Below, piece after piece: positions 1 through 8,146 of a stretch of DNA of 64,000 bases (positions are counted from its first letter, which is position 1; every line of letters starts with the position of its first letter). Below the pieces are notes generated by a model. That model did not search any database, had not been told where the DNA came from, and saw nothing but the letters and a program-made list of their open reading frames with translations. The DNA is from Chitinophagales bacterium. GTDB lineage: Bacteria; Bacteroidota; Bacteroidia; Chitinophagales; JADIYW01. The translations under genes were made by a program, and so were the position numbers. The stretch is from the NCBI GenBank assembly GCA_023957215.1, contig JAMLHH010000006.1, positions 55,854 to 119,853 of the forward strand, in the 5' to 3' direction.

Positions 1-1303
1 TCATCTCTATTTAAAATTTCTACTGATTTATTAACCAAAACTGAGGGAAGCCATTTGTTTGTTACAGGTCTTTACCGTCTTTCAAAAGGTATGATGACTC
101 TCGGAATACCTAACTCTTTTTCTCCAAAATAGGTAAAAGGTATGCCACGAGATGTAAATTGGTACATGGCTAAAAGTTTTGCTTTCTCCACATTTCCTCC
201 CAAGCGTGAAATAATACGATTCCTGTCGTGATTACCAAAAACAAGTGTAGGTATCAAAGGGTCTGCAAAGTACTTTTCAAAGGTCTCTGTCATTTCTTTA
301 TATTTCTTCGCCTTAAACGGCATTGAAATAGCATTAAACATAAAAACAGCATGTAATCCGTTTTCCCCCTTATAAGTACAAAACTGGCGAAGGGTACTTT
401 CATGCCCATGTGATTCTCCTATCAAGACTCTTTTGGGATGGTCAAATTCATCTATGACAGCTCTTAATTCTGTCGCAAAACCAAAACTTTCTTCTTGGAG
501 GAAATTATTTTCCAACTTTTGAAAGAAAATGGTCAAAGACTTATCCGAAGGTGTTAAATGTGGGCTGGAGGGATTGTTCTTTAAAAGAGGATCTTCATAT
601 ATGGCGCTGATAATGTTCGTCCTAAATCCATCGACTCCTTTGTCTAACCAAAATCTGGCTATGTCAAACATGGCTTTTTGACATCAGGATTTCTATAATT
701 CAAATCCGGCTGAAAGGGGAGAAAGCCGTTGTAATAAAACTGTTTGCGACTTTCGTGATAAGTCCACGCCCAATTGCCTGACATCGCCCGCCAGTTATTG
801 GGTCTTTTTAACCCGTTTTTCCCTTTCCCGTCTTTCCATATATACCAGTCAGCCTTGGGATTGTCACGTGAAGATGCAGATTCTTTAAACCATGTATGTT
901 CGTCAGAAGTATGGTTCATTACCAAGTCAAAAACCAATTTCATATTTCTTTTATGCACTTCCGACAAAAGCTTGTCAAAAGTTTCCATTGTGCCGTACTG
1001 CTCAGAAACTTTGGTGTAATTACTGACATCGTAACCAAAGTCTTTTTGAGGACTTTCTGTATAAGGTGAAATCCAAATCGTCTCATATCCCAAGTCTTGA
1101 AGATAATCTAATTTGTCTATCACGCCCTGCAAATCGCCAATACCATCTCCGTCGGTATCTAACCATGAACGGGGATAAATCTGATAAACGGTCGTTGTTC
1201 GCCACCATTCTTCATTGAAGTCATTTGCATTCAAAACTTCTTCTTTATTCCTTGCTAATAAATTTAGAAAGAACAAAAGAATAATTATAAAAATCGACTT
1301 CAT
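1..1303 (-). pseudogene. GH13 alpha-glucosidase, frameshifted and decayed, 3' end outside the window
   Basis: Two adjacent reading frames (659-1303, then 72-671) together give most of a secreted alpha-glucosidase/oligo-1,6-glucosidase of family GH13. The first has a signal peptide, the YQIYPRSWLDTDGDGIGDL start motif and conserved region I (DLVMNHTSDEH). The second has the GVDGFR, GESHG and GNHDRNR motifs. They are joined by a loss of one A in an A run near 670: DVKKAMFDI would be read with six A but only five are present. A TAA at 72-74 then breaks the frame, yet bases 1-62 still read TNKWLPSVLVNKSVEILNRD as in the family. The nucleophile Asp expected after GFRx is Asn (GFRTN), while the acid/base Glu and the later Asp survive. 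Frame damage plus loss of a catalytic residue argue for a pseudogene over a sequencing error. Confidence 0.85.
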
Positions 1304-1352
1304 AGATTATCAAAATAAGTAAATTTTTAGACAAATCCTCAGTATTGCTCTA

Positions 1353-3863
1353 TTATAGTTTAATAAATCTCTTGGTATAAGAATTTTCATTTGTGATGAT
1401 TTCAATAAAATAAACTCCTTGTGAATATTTATCAATGTGAATATTCATGTCATAATTTTTCAAATCTTCATAAGACTGAATGATTCTACCATTTATATCT
1501 CTGATACGCAAAGTAATAATCCCAAACTCTTTTGTGTTTTCAATACGTATTGTCTCTTTGGCAGGATTGGGATAGATAAGAATTTTCAAGAAATCTTTAT
1601 CAGCAATACTTGTTGTAATAAATGGAATGCATTCACTCGAAACGGAAATATCCGGACAGGTAATAGAAGTGATTTGTACCTGATAAGTACCGTTTTTAGT
1701 AGGAGTAAAGTCGGTGGAGTGTTCATTTTCAATAACGTTGCCACTGTTACAATCTATCCAACTATAAGTTGCATCTTGTTCCTTGACAGAGAGACTATTG
1801 TTACTAACGACAATATTTGCGTCCAAATTTGCCTCTAAAACATTGACGGTCATAGTGACAGAGGAAGCGCATTGATTTTCATCTGGCGTGAAAGTATAGA
1901 CAGTAGTCGCTTGCGTATTGATTGCAGGTGTCCATGTTCCATTAATTCCATTATCTGATACATTGGACAAGGTGAAGCTTTCTCCTTTGCATATATCGTC
2001 TATTTGTGTAAAAGTAGGAGTGATGGTTGTCGGGCATTCTTCAGATTCTATAAATACACCAAAGTCTTGAATATCTGCTAAAAAGAAAGGAGTTTCGCAA
2101 GTCAGCCTTTTATTATTGATTTCAGAGGGAGTGGATTCTCCTATGATTCTCATTCTAAGTTTTTGGTTAAAAACAATTCCTGTTTGTGGTACATGGATTT
2201 CACTTCTCAAAGTATCAAAAGTGACTTTGGTTTCGTTGTAAGTACCTTTTCCGGTAAGAACCAATTCATTTATTTCAAAAATACCATTGTTATTGAAGTC
2301 GATATAAGCTTGTACTTGTTCCGTATTTGAACTGTAAGAACGGATTGGAATTTTAAGTTGATAGCTATTACCGGGTGTCAAAGTTGTAGAATTTGTGCAA
2401 TAGAAATCTTGATAGCCTTCATTAAAATTTCCACTTATTTTATCAATGGTATTAAAAATTACCCGATTGATGGAGGCAGTGTAGCCGACGTTGGTTGAGA
2501 TTGGAGTACAAGCATTTGCAATAGGAGCTTCTACTACGGCAATAAAATCTTTTTTACTTGTGGAGCTTGTTCCAAAATTATTGGCCACTTGAAGAGTGAC
2601 ATCGTAAGCTCCCGTATAGTTAAAGGTAAAAAGAGGATTTTGCAGGGTAGAGGTCAAAGTTTCTTTGCCATTGGAGACTGTCCATAAAAAAGATACATCA
2701 CTTCTTTGTCCGGTCGGTGTGAATGTATTGGGAATGCATGCTGAGTTGTCAAAAAATTGGACAGGATTTCCTTGACAGGCTGTAGAGTTTGTAGTAAAGA
2801 AATCGGGTTCTGCTATTTTTGCCGGTACAAGTGAAAGGTTGGATTTAGTTTCTAAAAAAGAGATCCTTAAGGTATTCATGGCTGCAATCACTCTTTCTTT
2901 TTGTCCGGGTGTAAAAAGTCCTTTGAGACCTGTATTGCAATAGCTCATAAAATTGTTTAAAGAATTATTAATATCAAGTGAAGTGGAACACTCAGTCGTC
3001 CGGCATTCATCTCTTTTATGTGGTGGTGTATCGCAAACCATGTCACCATCTGTTGAACAGTTATCGTCTTTTGGACAATCTTTACCGCCATTATCACCTT
3101 CAAAAGTATGATAAAGATTAAAAGCATGACCCAACTCATGTGCTAAAGTGGTCGATAGTGGGTCTTTAATGGTATTGACAAGCATGACTGCACCATCTAA
3201 AACAGTGGCATGTGCGGAGGCAAAATAAGCATATCCCAATATTCCTGCACCGCCTTCATTGTTGTCAATTTCTGAAACCAACCACATGTTATAGTAACGT
3301 GAAGGATTCCATCTGATTATATTTTTTAAATCCAAATCGCTGATACCAAATGACCTATCTGCTTTCACACCATAATTCATATACGGTTTATTATTAGTCA
3401 TATCAGTATAAGTAATCCCATTGGTGCATTCGCCTTTTGGATCTCTCACTGCTAATGCAAATTCAATTCCCACTCCTCCGTTATTTGTGCTGTCATTTGT
3501 ATTATAAAGCATCTGACTATAACTTTCATTTAAGATTCTGATGGCTTCCTTGATTTGTTGTTCCGTAATATCTGTCAGTGAAGTACCTGTTGACATCACA
3601 TGTACAACAATTGGTACAACAATGGTAGAATTATCTTCCCTTAAAGAAATATCATTTTTATGAGATTGGACATATTTTTCAAACTCCTGCATTTTATTTC
3701 TATAATCATCGTTTTCTGTCATCATTTTTTTATGAACCAAATCTGTTCCGCATTTGACATTGATAGATGGATCATTTTTTAGCAATGGGAAATTTAAAGT
3801 TTGTGCTTTAGAATGGGAATTTATACAGAGAAGAACTGTAAATATTGAGATGAGTGTCTTCAT
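1353..3863 (-). CDS. Secreted M43 (pappalysin/cytophagalysin-like) metalloprotease with T9SS sorting domain
   Basis: Secreted zinc endopeptidase. I start it at the Met at 3863 because the signal peptide MKTLISIFTVLLC begins there; the longer frame to 3902 adds 13 unlikely residues. Residues are counted from that Met. The zinc site HELGHAFNLYH lies near residue 242, with the Met-turn NNFMSYC about 70 residues later, as in M43. A PKD-like domain follows (about 375-450), then a GEVED-type domain with the DFNNNGIFEINE motif (about 500-605) and Ig-like modules. The C-terminal 75 or so residues (YPNPAKETIRIEN to YTKRFIKL) are a type A sorting domain, so the protein should cross the outer membrane by T9SS. 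The substrate is unknown. It appears to be a single-gene unit. Confidence 0.9.
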   Translation of the reverse strand: MKTLISIFTVLLCINSHSKAQTLNFPLLKNDPSINVKCGTDLVHKKMMTENDDYRNKMQEFEKYVQSHKNDISLREDNSTIVVPIVVHVMSTGTSLTDITEQQIKEAIRILNESYSQMLYNTNDSTNNGGVGIEFALAVRDPKGECTNGITYTDMTNNKPYMNYGVKADRSFGISDLDLKNIIRWNPSRYYNMWLVSEIDNNEGGAGILGYAYFASAHATVLDGAVMLVNTIKDPLSTTLAHELGHAFNLYHTFEGDNGGKDCPKDDNCSTDGDMVCDTPPHKRDECRTTECSTSLDINNSLNNFMSYCNTGLKGLFTPGQKERVIAAMNTLRISFLETKSNLSLVPAKIAEPDFFTTNSTACQGNPVQFFDNSACIPNTFTPTGQRSDVSFLWTVSNGKETLTSTLQNPLFTFNYTGAYDVTLQVANNFGTSSTSKKDFIAVVEAPIANACTPISTNVGYTASINRVIFNTIDKISGNFNEGYQDFYCTNSTTLTPGNSYQLKIPIRSYSSNTEQVQAYIDFNNNGIFEINELVLTGKGTYNETKVTFDTLRSEIHVPQTGIVFNQKLRMRIIGESTPSEINNKRLTCETPFFLADIQDFGVFIESEECPTTITPTFTQIDDICKGESFTLSNVSDNGINGTWTPAINTQATTVYTFTPDENQCASSVTMTVNVLEANLDANIVVSNNSLSVKEQDATYSWIDCNSGNVIENEHSTDFTPTKNGTYQVQITSITCPDISVSSECIPFITTSIADKDFLKILIYPNPAKETIRIENTKEFGIITLRIRDINGRIIQSYEDLKNYDMNIHIDKYSQGVYFIEIITNENSYTKRFIKL

Positions 3864-4060
3864 TAAGAAAATTTCTTGAAATTTAGATAAAATACGAAAC
3901 AATGCAAGTTTTTGTTAAGAAAAATTTCTTTAATTTGTTTTTTACCTAATAATAATTGTGGAGAATCTTTAATTTGAAGATGAAAATTTCTTTTCAAATT
4001 GAAATAAAATGATAAACGAAATAATTTTTAATTTTCTTCGTATAAACATGACTCCAACGC

Positions 4061-4090
4061 TTGTTAAAAAAGAAAACTAATGTATATTTG
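4061..4090 (+). promoter_or_regulatory. Bacteroidota-type promoter of the tRNA array
   Basis: TTG at 4061 and TATATTTG at 4083-4090 are separated by exactly 19 bases. This matches the -33/-7 consensus of the Bacteroidota primary sigma factor. It lies 60 bases before the first tRNA and is the cleanest promoter I see in the window. The rest of the gap 3864-4149 is AT-rich, with no gene visible. Confidence 0.75.
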
Positions 4091-4149
4091 CACTCGCAAG
4101 AGCGAAAAGCTGTTGTTGTTCTTTAATTTGAGTTTTCATAGTAGAGTAC

Positions 4150-4235
4150 GCCCTGGTGGTGGAACTGGTAGACACGCAGGACTTAAAATCCTGTGAGCCG
4201 TAAAGCTCGTACGGGTTCAATTCCCGTCTGGGGCA
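4150..4235 (+). tRNA. tRNA-Leu (TAA)
   Basis: An 86-nt class II tRNA. The acceptor strands GCCCTGG and CTGGGGC pair with two wobbles. The anticodon loop CTTAAAA on a CAGGA/TCCTG stem carries anticodon TAA. A long variable arm is present, and the T arm is ACGGG-TTCAATT-CCCGT. No CCA is encoded. It is first in a four-tRNA array. Confidence 0.95.
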
Positions 4236-4255
4236 CTCTTCTCTGAATATAGATT

Positions 4256-4328
4256 GCGAATGTAGCTCAGTTGGTAGAGCACAACCTTGCCAAGGTTGGG
4301 GTCGCGGGTTCGAGTCTCGTCATTCGCT
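4256..4328 (+). tRNA. tRNA-Gly (GCC), copy 1
   Basis: A 73-nt cloverleaf with acceptor GCGAATG/CATTCGC, anticodon stem CAACC/GGTTG with loop TTGCCAA (anticodon GCC), and a T loop starting TTCGAGT. It is identical to the copy at 4389-4461. No CCA is encoded. Confidence 0.96.
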
Positions 4329-4388
4329 CTTTTTTTATTTCAATCATCTTTTATTGAATCTTCAATTTTAGTAGGTTGATACAGGTAT

Positions 4389-4461
4389 GCGAATGTAGCT
4401 CAGTTGGTAGAGCACAACCTTGCCAAGGTTGGGGTCGCGGGTTCGAGTCTCGTCATTCGCT
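4389..4461 (+). tRNA. tRNA-Gly (GCC), copy 2
   Basis: Identical in sequence to the tRNA at 4256-4328, which points to a recent tandem duplication or gene conversion. The spacer of about 60 bases between them is not repeated. Confidence 0.96.
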
Positions 4462-4485
4462 CCATTACATTCAAAGCTTTAACAA

Positions 4486-4558
4486 GCGAATGTAGCTCAG
4501 TCGGTAGAGCACAAGCTTCCCAAGCTTGGGGTCGCGAGTTCGAATCTCGTCATTCGCT
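4486..4558 (+). tRNA. tRNA-Gly (CCC)
   Basis: Same acceptor stem and body as the Gly-GCC copies, but the anticodon arm reads CAAGC-TTCCCAA-GCTTG (anticodon CCC) and the T arm differs slightly. It probably arose from the neighbouring Gly tRNA by duplication. It ends four bases before the stop codon of the convergent menE. Confidence 0.95.
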
Positions 4559-4562
4559 CATT

Positions 4563-5648
4563 TTAAGGTATTAGATATCTAACGCTTTCCTTCCTTTTGA
4601 CTTTTCCTGAATATGTTCTTTGAAATTGTGGAGTAAAATAGATGTTTTTGGGTATTTTATATGTACTCAATCTTTCGCCCAACCCTCTTTCCAATTGTAA
4701 TAATTTTTCTTTAGAATAAGGTGTAGATTCAATCAAGAGGCAAAGTTTTTCTCCTAAAATATTATCCGGTTTTCCAAAAACGAAGAATGCTTCAGATATT
4801 AGAGTACTTATTTGATTTTCAATTTGCTCGGGATGTAATTTGACACCGCCACTGTTGATGACATTGTCAATTCTTCCTTTCCATATAAATTGATCTTTAC
4901 TGACAATTTCTACGATATCGTTTGTAATGACCTCACTTTCTATGTAGGGAACTTTTATTACAAGACAATCTCTATCATCAACATGAATATTTACATTGGG
5001 TAAAGTTTGAAATTTGTCTGAACTGTTTTTCCCATTGAGCTTTCTTATGGCGATATGACTCAAAGTTTCTGTCATACCGTAGCTGAGAAATATTTCTGCT
5101 TGTAGATTTTGAATGGATTCTTCTAATTCCCTGCTCACTGTTCCCCCTCCCAAGAGGATTTTTTTGATTGATTTTGTATCTTTTACATTTTGAATCTGCA
5201 TTGGAACAAAAGGGGCAAAGTCTATTACTTCATCCTCTTGTAAATTTTGTATGGGATGAGAATTAGACTCAAATTTGCAAATTAAATTTAACCGACTGTA
5301 AAGAGTCCGTACAATCATCATTTTGCCGGCAATATATTTGACGGGTAGATTTAAAAGTGCGGTTTGACCTTCTTGAAAATCAAAGTACTGCGCTGTTGCG
5401 ACAGCACTCTGTAACATTTGGTTTTTTTGGACGGTGATCATCTTTGGCTGACCGGTAGATCCACTTGTCTGTAACCGGATTTGACTGGAATCATCTGACC
5501 ATTCATTCATAAAATCTGCCAAATCGTGCAAAATTGTCAGCTCTGAATTTCGACAGTATTCTTGTAATGATTGAATATTCATCTGTTGACCGTTGATAGT
5601 CAATACAGTATAATCTTTGAAGCTTAAATGATTTGTGATAGATCCCAT
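4563..5648 (-). CDS. menE: o-Succinylbenzoate-CoA ligase (MenE-like)
   Basis: Adenylate-forming ligase that activates o-succinylbenzoate with ATP and CoA in menaquinone synthesis. At 361 residues it is shorter than the usual 450-490, as is common in Bacteroidota MenE: the N-terminal part is reduced. The phosphate-binding motif TSGSTGQPK is near residue 60, the LSYGMTET motif is in the middle, and the C-terminal hinge WKGRIDNVINSGGVKLHPEQIE and catalytic Lys region (YSGKVKRKE) are present. The start overlaps the end of menC by 25 bases, so the two should be translated from one message. The assignment rests on the motifs and the menC neighbour. Confidence 0.88.
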   Translation of the reverse strand: MGSITNHLSFKDYTVLTINGQQMNIQSLQEYCRNSELTILHDLADFMNEWSDDSSQIRLQTSGSTGQPKMITVQKNQMLQSAVATAQYFDFQEGQTALLNLPVKYIAGKMMIVRTLYSRLNLICKFESNSHPIQNLQEDEVIDFAPFVPMQIQNVKDTKSIKKILLGGGTVSRELEESIQNLQAEIFLSYGMTETLSHIAIRKLNGKNSSDKFQTLPNVNIHVDDRDCLVIKVPYIESEVITNDIVEIVSKDQFIWKGRIDNVINSGGVKLHPEQIENQISTLISEAFFVFGKPDNILGEKLCLLIESTPYSKEKLLQLERGLGERLSTYKIPKNIYFTPQFQRTYSGKVKRKESVRYLIP

Positions 5649-6664
5649 TTTTTATCCTTGTGAAAATGTAAACCTTTCTCATCAAAGGTATAAGGAGAAA
5701 TAAAATTATTAGTAAAAAGTTGTCCTGTTCCCAAACCTTGGGCATATTCCGACCATCCTTGAGCCGTGTATTGGGCAATGGCATTGAGTCCTATATTACT
5801 TTCTAAAGCGGAAGTGACTACCCAAGTTCCATCTATTTCTGTTACCAACTTTTTCCATCTGTCGGCAGCTTGAAAACCACCTATCAGGGCATGTTTTAAA
5901 ATAAGAATATGCGGACGAATTGTCTCAATTAACTTTTTACGTTGTACATTATTATTGATACCTATCAACTCTTCATCCAAAGCTATCTTAATCGGACTTT
6001 CATCCATGAGTTGAGCCATTTCCTGCCATTGACCTGCACGTATTGGCTGTTCTATATAGCTGATATTAAAAGTAGAGAGTCGTTTCAATTTTTCTTTGGC
6101 TTCTGGATAGGAAAAAGCGCCATTTGCATCTAATCTGACTTCTACCTCATCAGCAGAAAATTGTCTTCTTATTGATTTTAATAACTCAATTTCAGTATTA
6201 AAATCTATTGCACCTATCTTTAATTTGATAGATGTGAAACCGGCATTGAGTTTTTCGGCGATTTGCTCTAACATGCTTTCTTTAGTTCCCATCCAAATTA
6301 ACCCGTTTGAAGGAATATTAAATCCGTTTTCTTTGATGACTTCGGGGAAAATAATTCTTTGACTCCCATTTTCTACATCTTTTAAGACGATTTCTACTCC
6401 GAATAGGATAGAAGGCCATTCGCTTAACTCGGAAATGATATTTGCACCTTCAGTCGGGAGTTTTTGGCAAGTTTCAGCAAGTTTTACTTCGTAATTGGTT
6501 TTATCATCATAAGACAGATTGGTGAAACGGTTACATTCACCGATAGCTATATTCCCATCTTGCTCTATAAAAATAAAATAGGTGTCTTTATTGTATAGGA
6601 CACCTCTTGATGTTTCACCCTGCTTTTTGAAATGTAGAGTGTATTTTTTAAAATAGCATTTCAA
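5624..6664 (-). CDS. menC: o-Succinylbenzoate synthase
   Basis: Enolase-superfamily dehydratase making o-succinylbenzoate from SHCHC in menaquinone synthesis. The catalytic set is visible: SIKLKIG with the KxK pair, RLDANGAF with the first metal ligand, YIEQP with the second, ALDEEL with the third, and ILKHALIGG with the second-half lysine. The length of 346 residues is normal. It begins directly after the DoxX gene stop (6665) and overlaps menE, so doxX-menC-menE look like one transcript. Enolase-family members can be mistaken for dipeptide epimerases, but the menE partner argues for MenC. Confidence 0.9.
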   Translation of the reverse strand: MKCYFKKYTLHFKKQGETSRGVLYNKDTYFIFIEQDGNIAIGECNRFTNLSYDDKTNYEVKLAETCQKLPTEGANIISELSEWPSILFGVEIVLKDVENGSQRIIFPEVIKENGFNIPSNGLIWMGTKESMLEQIAEKLNAGFTSIKLKIGAIDFNTEIELLKSIRRQFSADEVEVRLDANGAFSYPEAKEKLKRLSTFNISYIEQPIRAGQWQEMAQLMDESPIKIALDEELIGINNNVQRKKLIETIRPHILILKHALIGGFQAADRWKKLVTEIDGTWVVTSALESNIGLNAIAQYTAQGWSEYAQGLGTGQLFTNNFISPYTFDEKGLHFHKDKKWDLSQII

Positions 6665-7081
6665 TTATTTTCCAAATATTTTATAGTCCAAAGAAAATTT
6701 GCCCGGACCCAAAAGGAATAAAGAAATAAACATGGCATAGTATAAAAAGACCAATTCTAATACTGAAAAACCATCTTGCAATTCAATACCGTGTAAATAA
6801 GAAATCACTGAAAAGTTAATAATTAAGATAGCTGCTGCCGGTCTTGCAAACAATCCGATGATTAATAAAGAGGCACAAATACCTTCTGCAAAAGCAGCCA
6901 TATAGAAAGAAGTCGAAACTCCCAAACCTATCGGATCAAGGAATTGAATCTCATCACCGCTGATAATAGTCATCATTTTCCCCCAGCCGTGTCCATAAAC
7001 CAATGACAGTCCTGCTGCTATGCGCAAAATTAGTAAACCAAGATCTTTGCCTGTTTTAAATTCTTTGTTTAAAAAGCTCAT
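6665..7081 (-). CDS. DoxX family membrane protein
   Basis: A 138-residue inner-membrane protein with about four predicted membrane segments (around residues 14-32, 55-80, 84-104 and 108-128). It carries the family signature RIAAGLSLVYGHGWGKM near the N terminus. DoxX-family proteins are often placed beside redox genes, but their biochemical role is poorly defined. The stop codon abuts the menC start, so it probably shares the menC-menE transcript. A link to quinone metabolism is inferred from position only. Confidence 0.85.
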   Translation of the reverse strand: MSFLNKEFKTGKDLGLLILRIAAGLSLVYGHGWGKMMTIISGDEIQFLDPIGLGVSTSFYMAAFAEGICASLLIIGLFARPAAAILIINFSVISYLHGIELQDGFSVLELVFLYYAMFISLFLLGPGKFSLDYKIFGK

Positions 7082-7178
7082 ATTGTAATTTTTAAAGTCT
7101 AATTTATAATAAAATATCTTATTCGATAGAATTTCCTCTGACTCTGAGTAAACTAAGTTTAAATTTTAATTTTAATGG

Positions 7179-7910
7179 CTATGCCTTATAGTACTTCTTA
7201 TTAAATAGTGTATTTCTGCGTATTTGTAATACCCCCCAAAAGGCTTCTTTAAATATTTTTGTGGACATTTTGGACATTCCCAAGACTCTATCCTTGAAAG
7301 TTATAGGGACTTCTTTGATTTTAAAACCACTTGACCAAACAGCATATTTCATTTCGATTTGAAATGCATAACCAATAAAAGTAATTTTATCAAGATTGAT
7401 ACCGAGAAGTGTATTTCTTTTGTAGCAGACAAAACCACCTGTTGTATCTTTTACGTTCATCCATGTAATCAGTCTGACATACAATGAAGCAAAATAGGAA
7501 AGAAGTATTCTATCTTTGGGCCAATTGCTCACTTTCCCACCTTTTACATATCTTGATCCTACCGACATGTCAGCACTACTCTCACAGGCTTCCAATAGTG
7601 GAATTAATGAATTGGGATTGTGTGAAAAATCTGCATCCATCTCAAAGATGTAATCATAACCATTTTTCAAAGCCCATTTAAAGCCCGTAATATAGGCAGT
7701 CCCAAGTCCAAGTTTCCCCTCTCTTTCAATAAGAAATAGATTTTCTTTTATCTTTTGGAGTGATTTTACTTTACCGGCGGTACCATCAGGAGAACCATCA
7801 TCCACGACAAGAATATCAAAAGGTCTCTGCAAATTAAAAACTGCATCAATAATGAGATGAATATTTTGCATCTCATTATAAGTGGGAATGATGACAATTG
7901 ATTTTTGCAT
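7179..7910 (-). CDS. Polyprenol-phosphate mannosyl/glucosyltransferase, GT2
   Basis: Family 2 glycosyltransferase of the Dpm1 type, transferring a sugar from a nucleotide donor to a polyprenyl phosphate on the cytoplasmic face. The 243 residues start with IVIIPTYNEMQNI and continue with VVDDGSPDGT (donor-binding Asp), EMDADFSHNP (DxD motif) and GSRYVKGGKVSNWP. The C-terminal membrane domain of fused forms is absent. A box like TTACTTTG lies about six bases before the start codon. Mannose versus glucose specificity cannot be told. It is a common single gene in Bacteroidota. Confidence 0.9.
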   Translation of the reverse strand: MQKSIVIIPTYNEMQNIHLIIDAVFNLQRPFDILVVDDGSPDGTAGKVKSLQKIKENLFLIEREGKLGLGTAYITGFKWALKNGYDYIFEMDADFSHNPNSLIPLLEACESSADMSVGSRYVKGGKVSNWPKDRILLSYFASLYVRLITWMNVKDTTGGFVCYKRNTLLGINLDKITFIGYAFQIEMKYAVWSSGFKIKEVPITFKDRVLGMSKMSTKIFKEAFWGVLQIRRNTLFNKKYYKA

Positions 7911-8146
7911 GAACTACAAAGTAAAGAAAATTATGTTTTTCAAAATTGTTAAAAGGATATAATTTGATCATTCTATGGATAAGAAAATGATAAGCCTGCC
8001 AATACTTGTCCCGGCAATATTAGACAAGTTTTATTATAAACGTATTCGTTCGAATGTTTCTTTTTTAACTCCTCTCTATTGGTTACACTAATTTTATTTT
8101 CTTCTCTTTAGTTTTTAGGGAAAAGTGAAATAATATTACTGCATCA

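Noticed and set aside
1437..1838. 133-codon plus-strand frame
   Set aside because: It lies wholly inside the M43 protease gene on the other strand. The protease has clear domains there, so this is a shadow.
4061..4149. Start of an rRNA operon
   Set aside because: The strong promoter leads straight into tRNA genes; no rRNA sequence is in the window.
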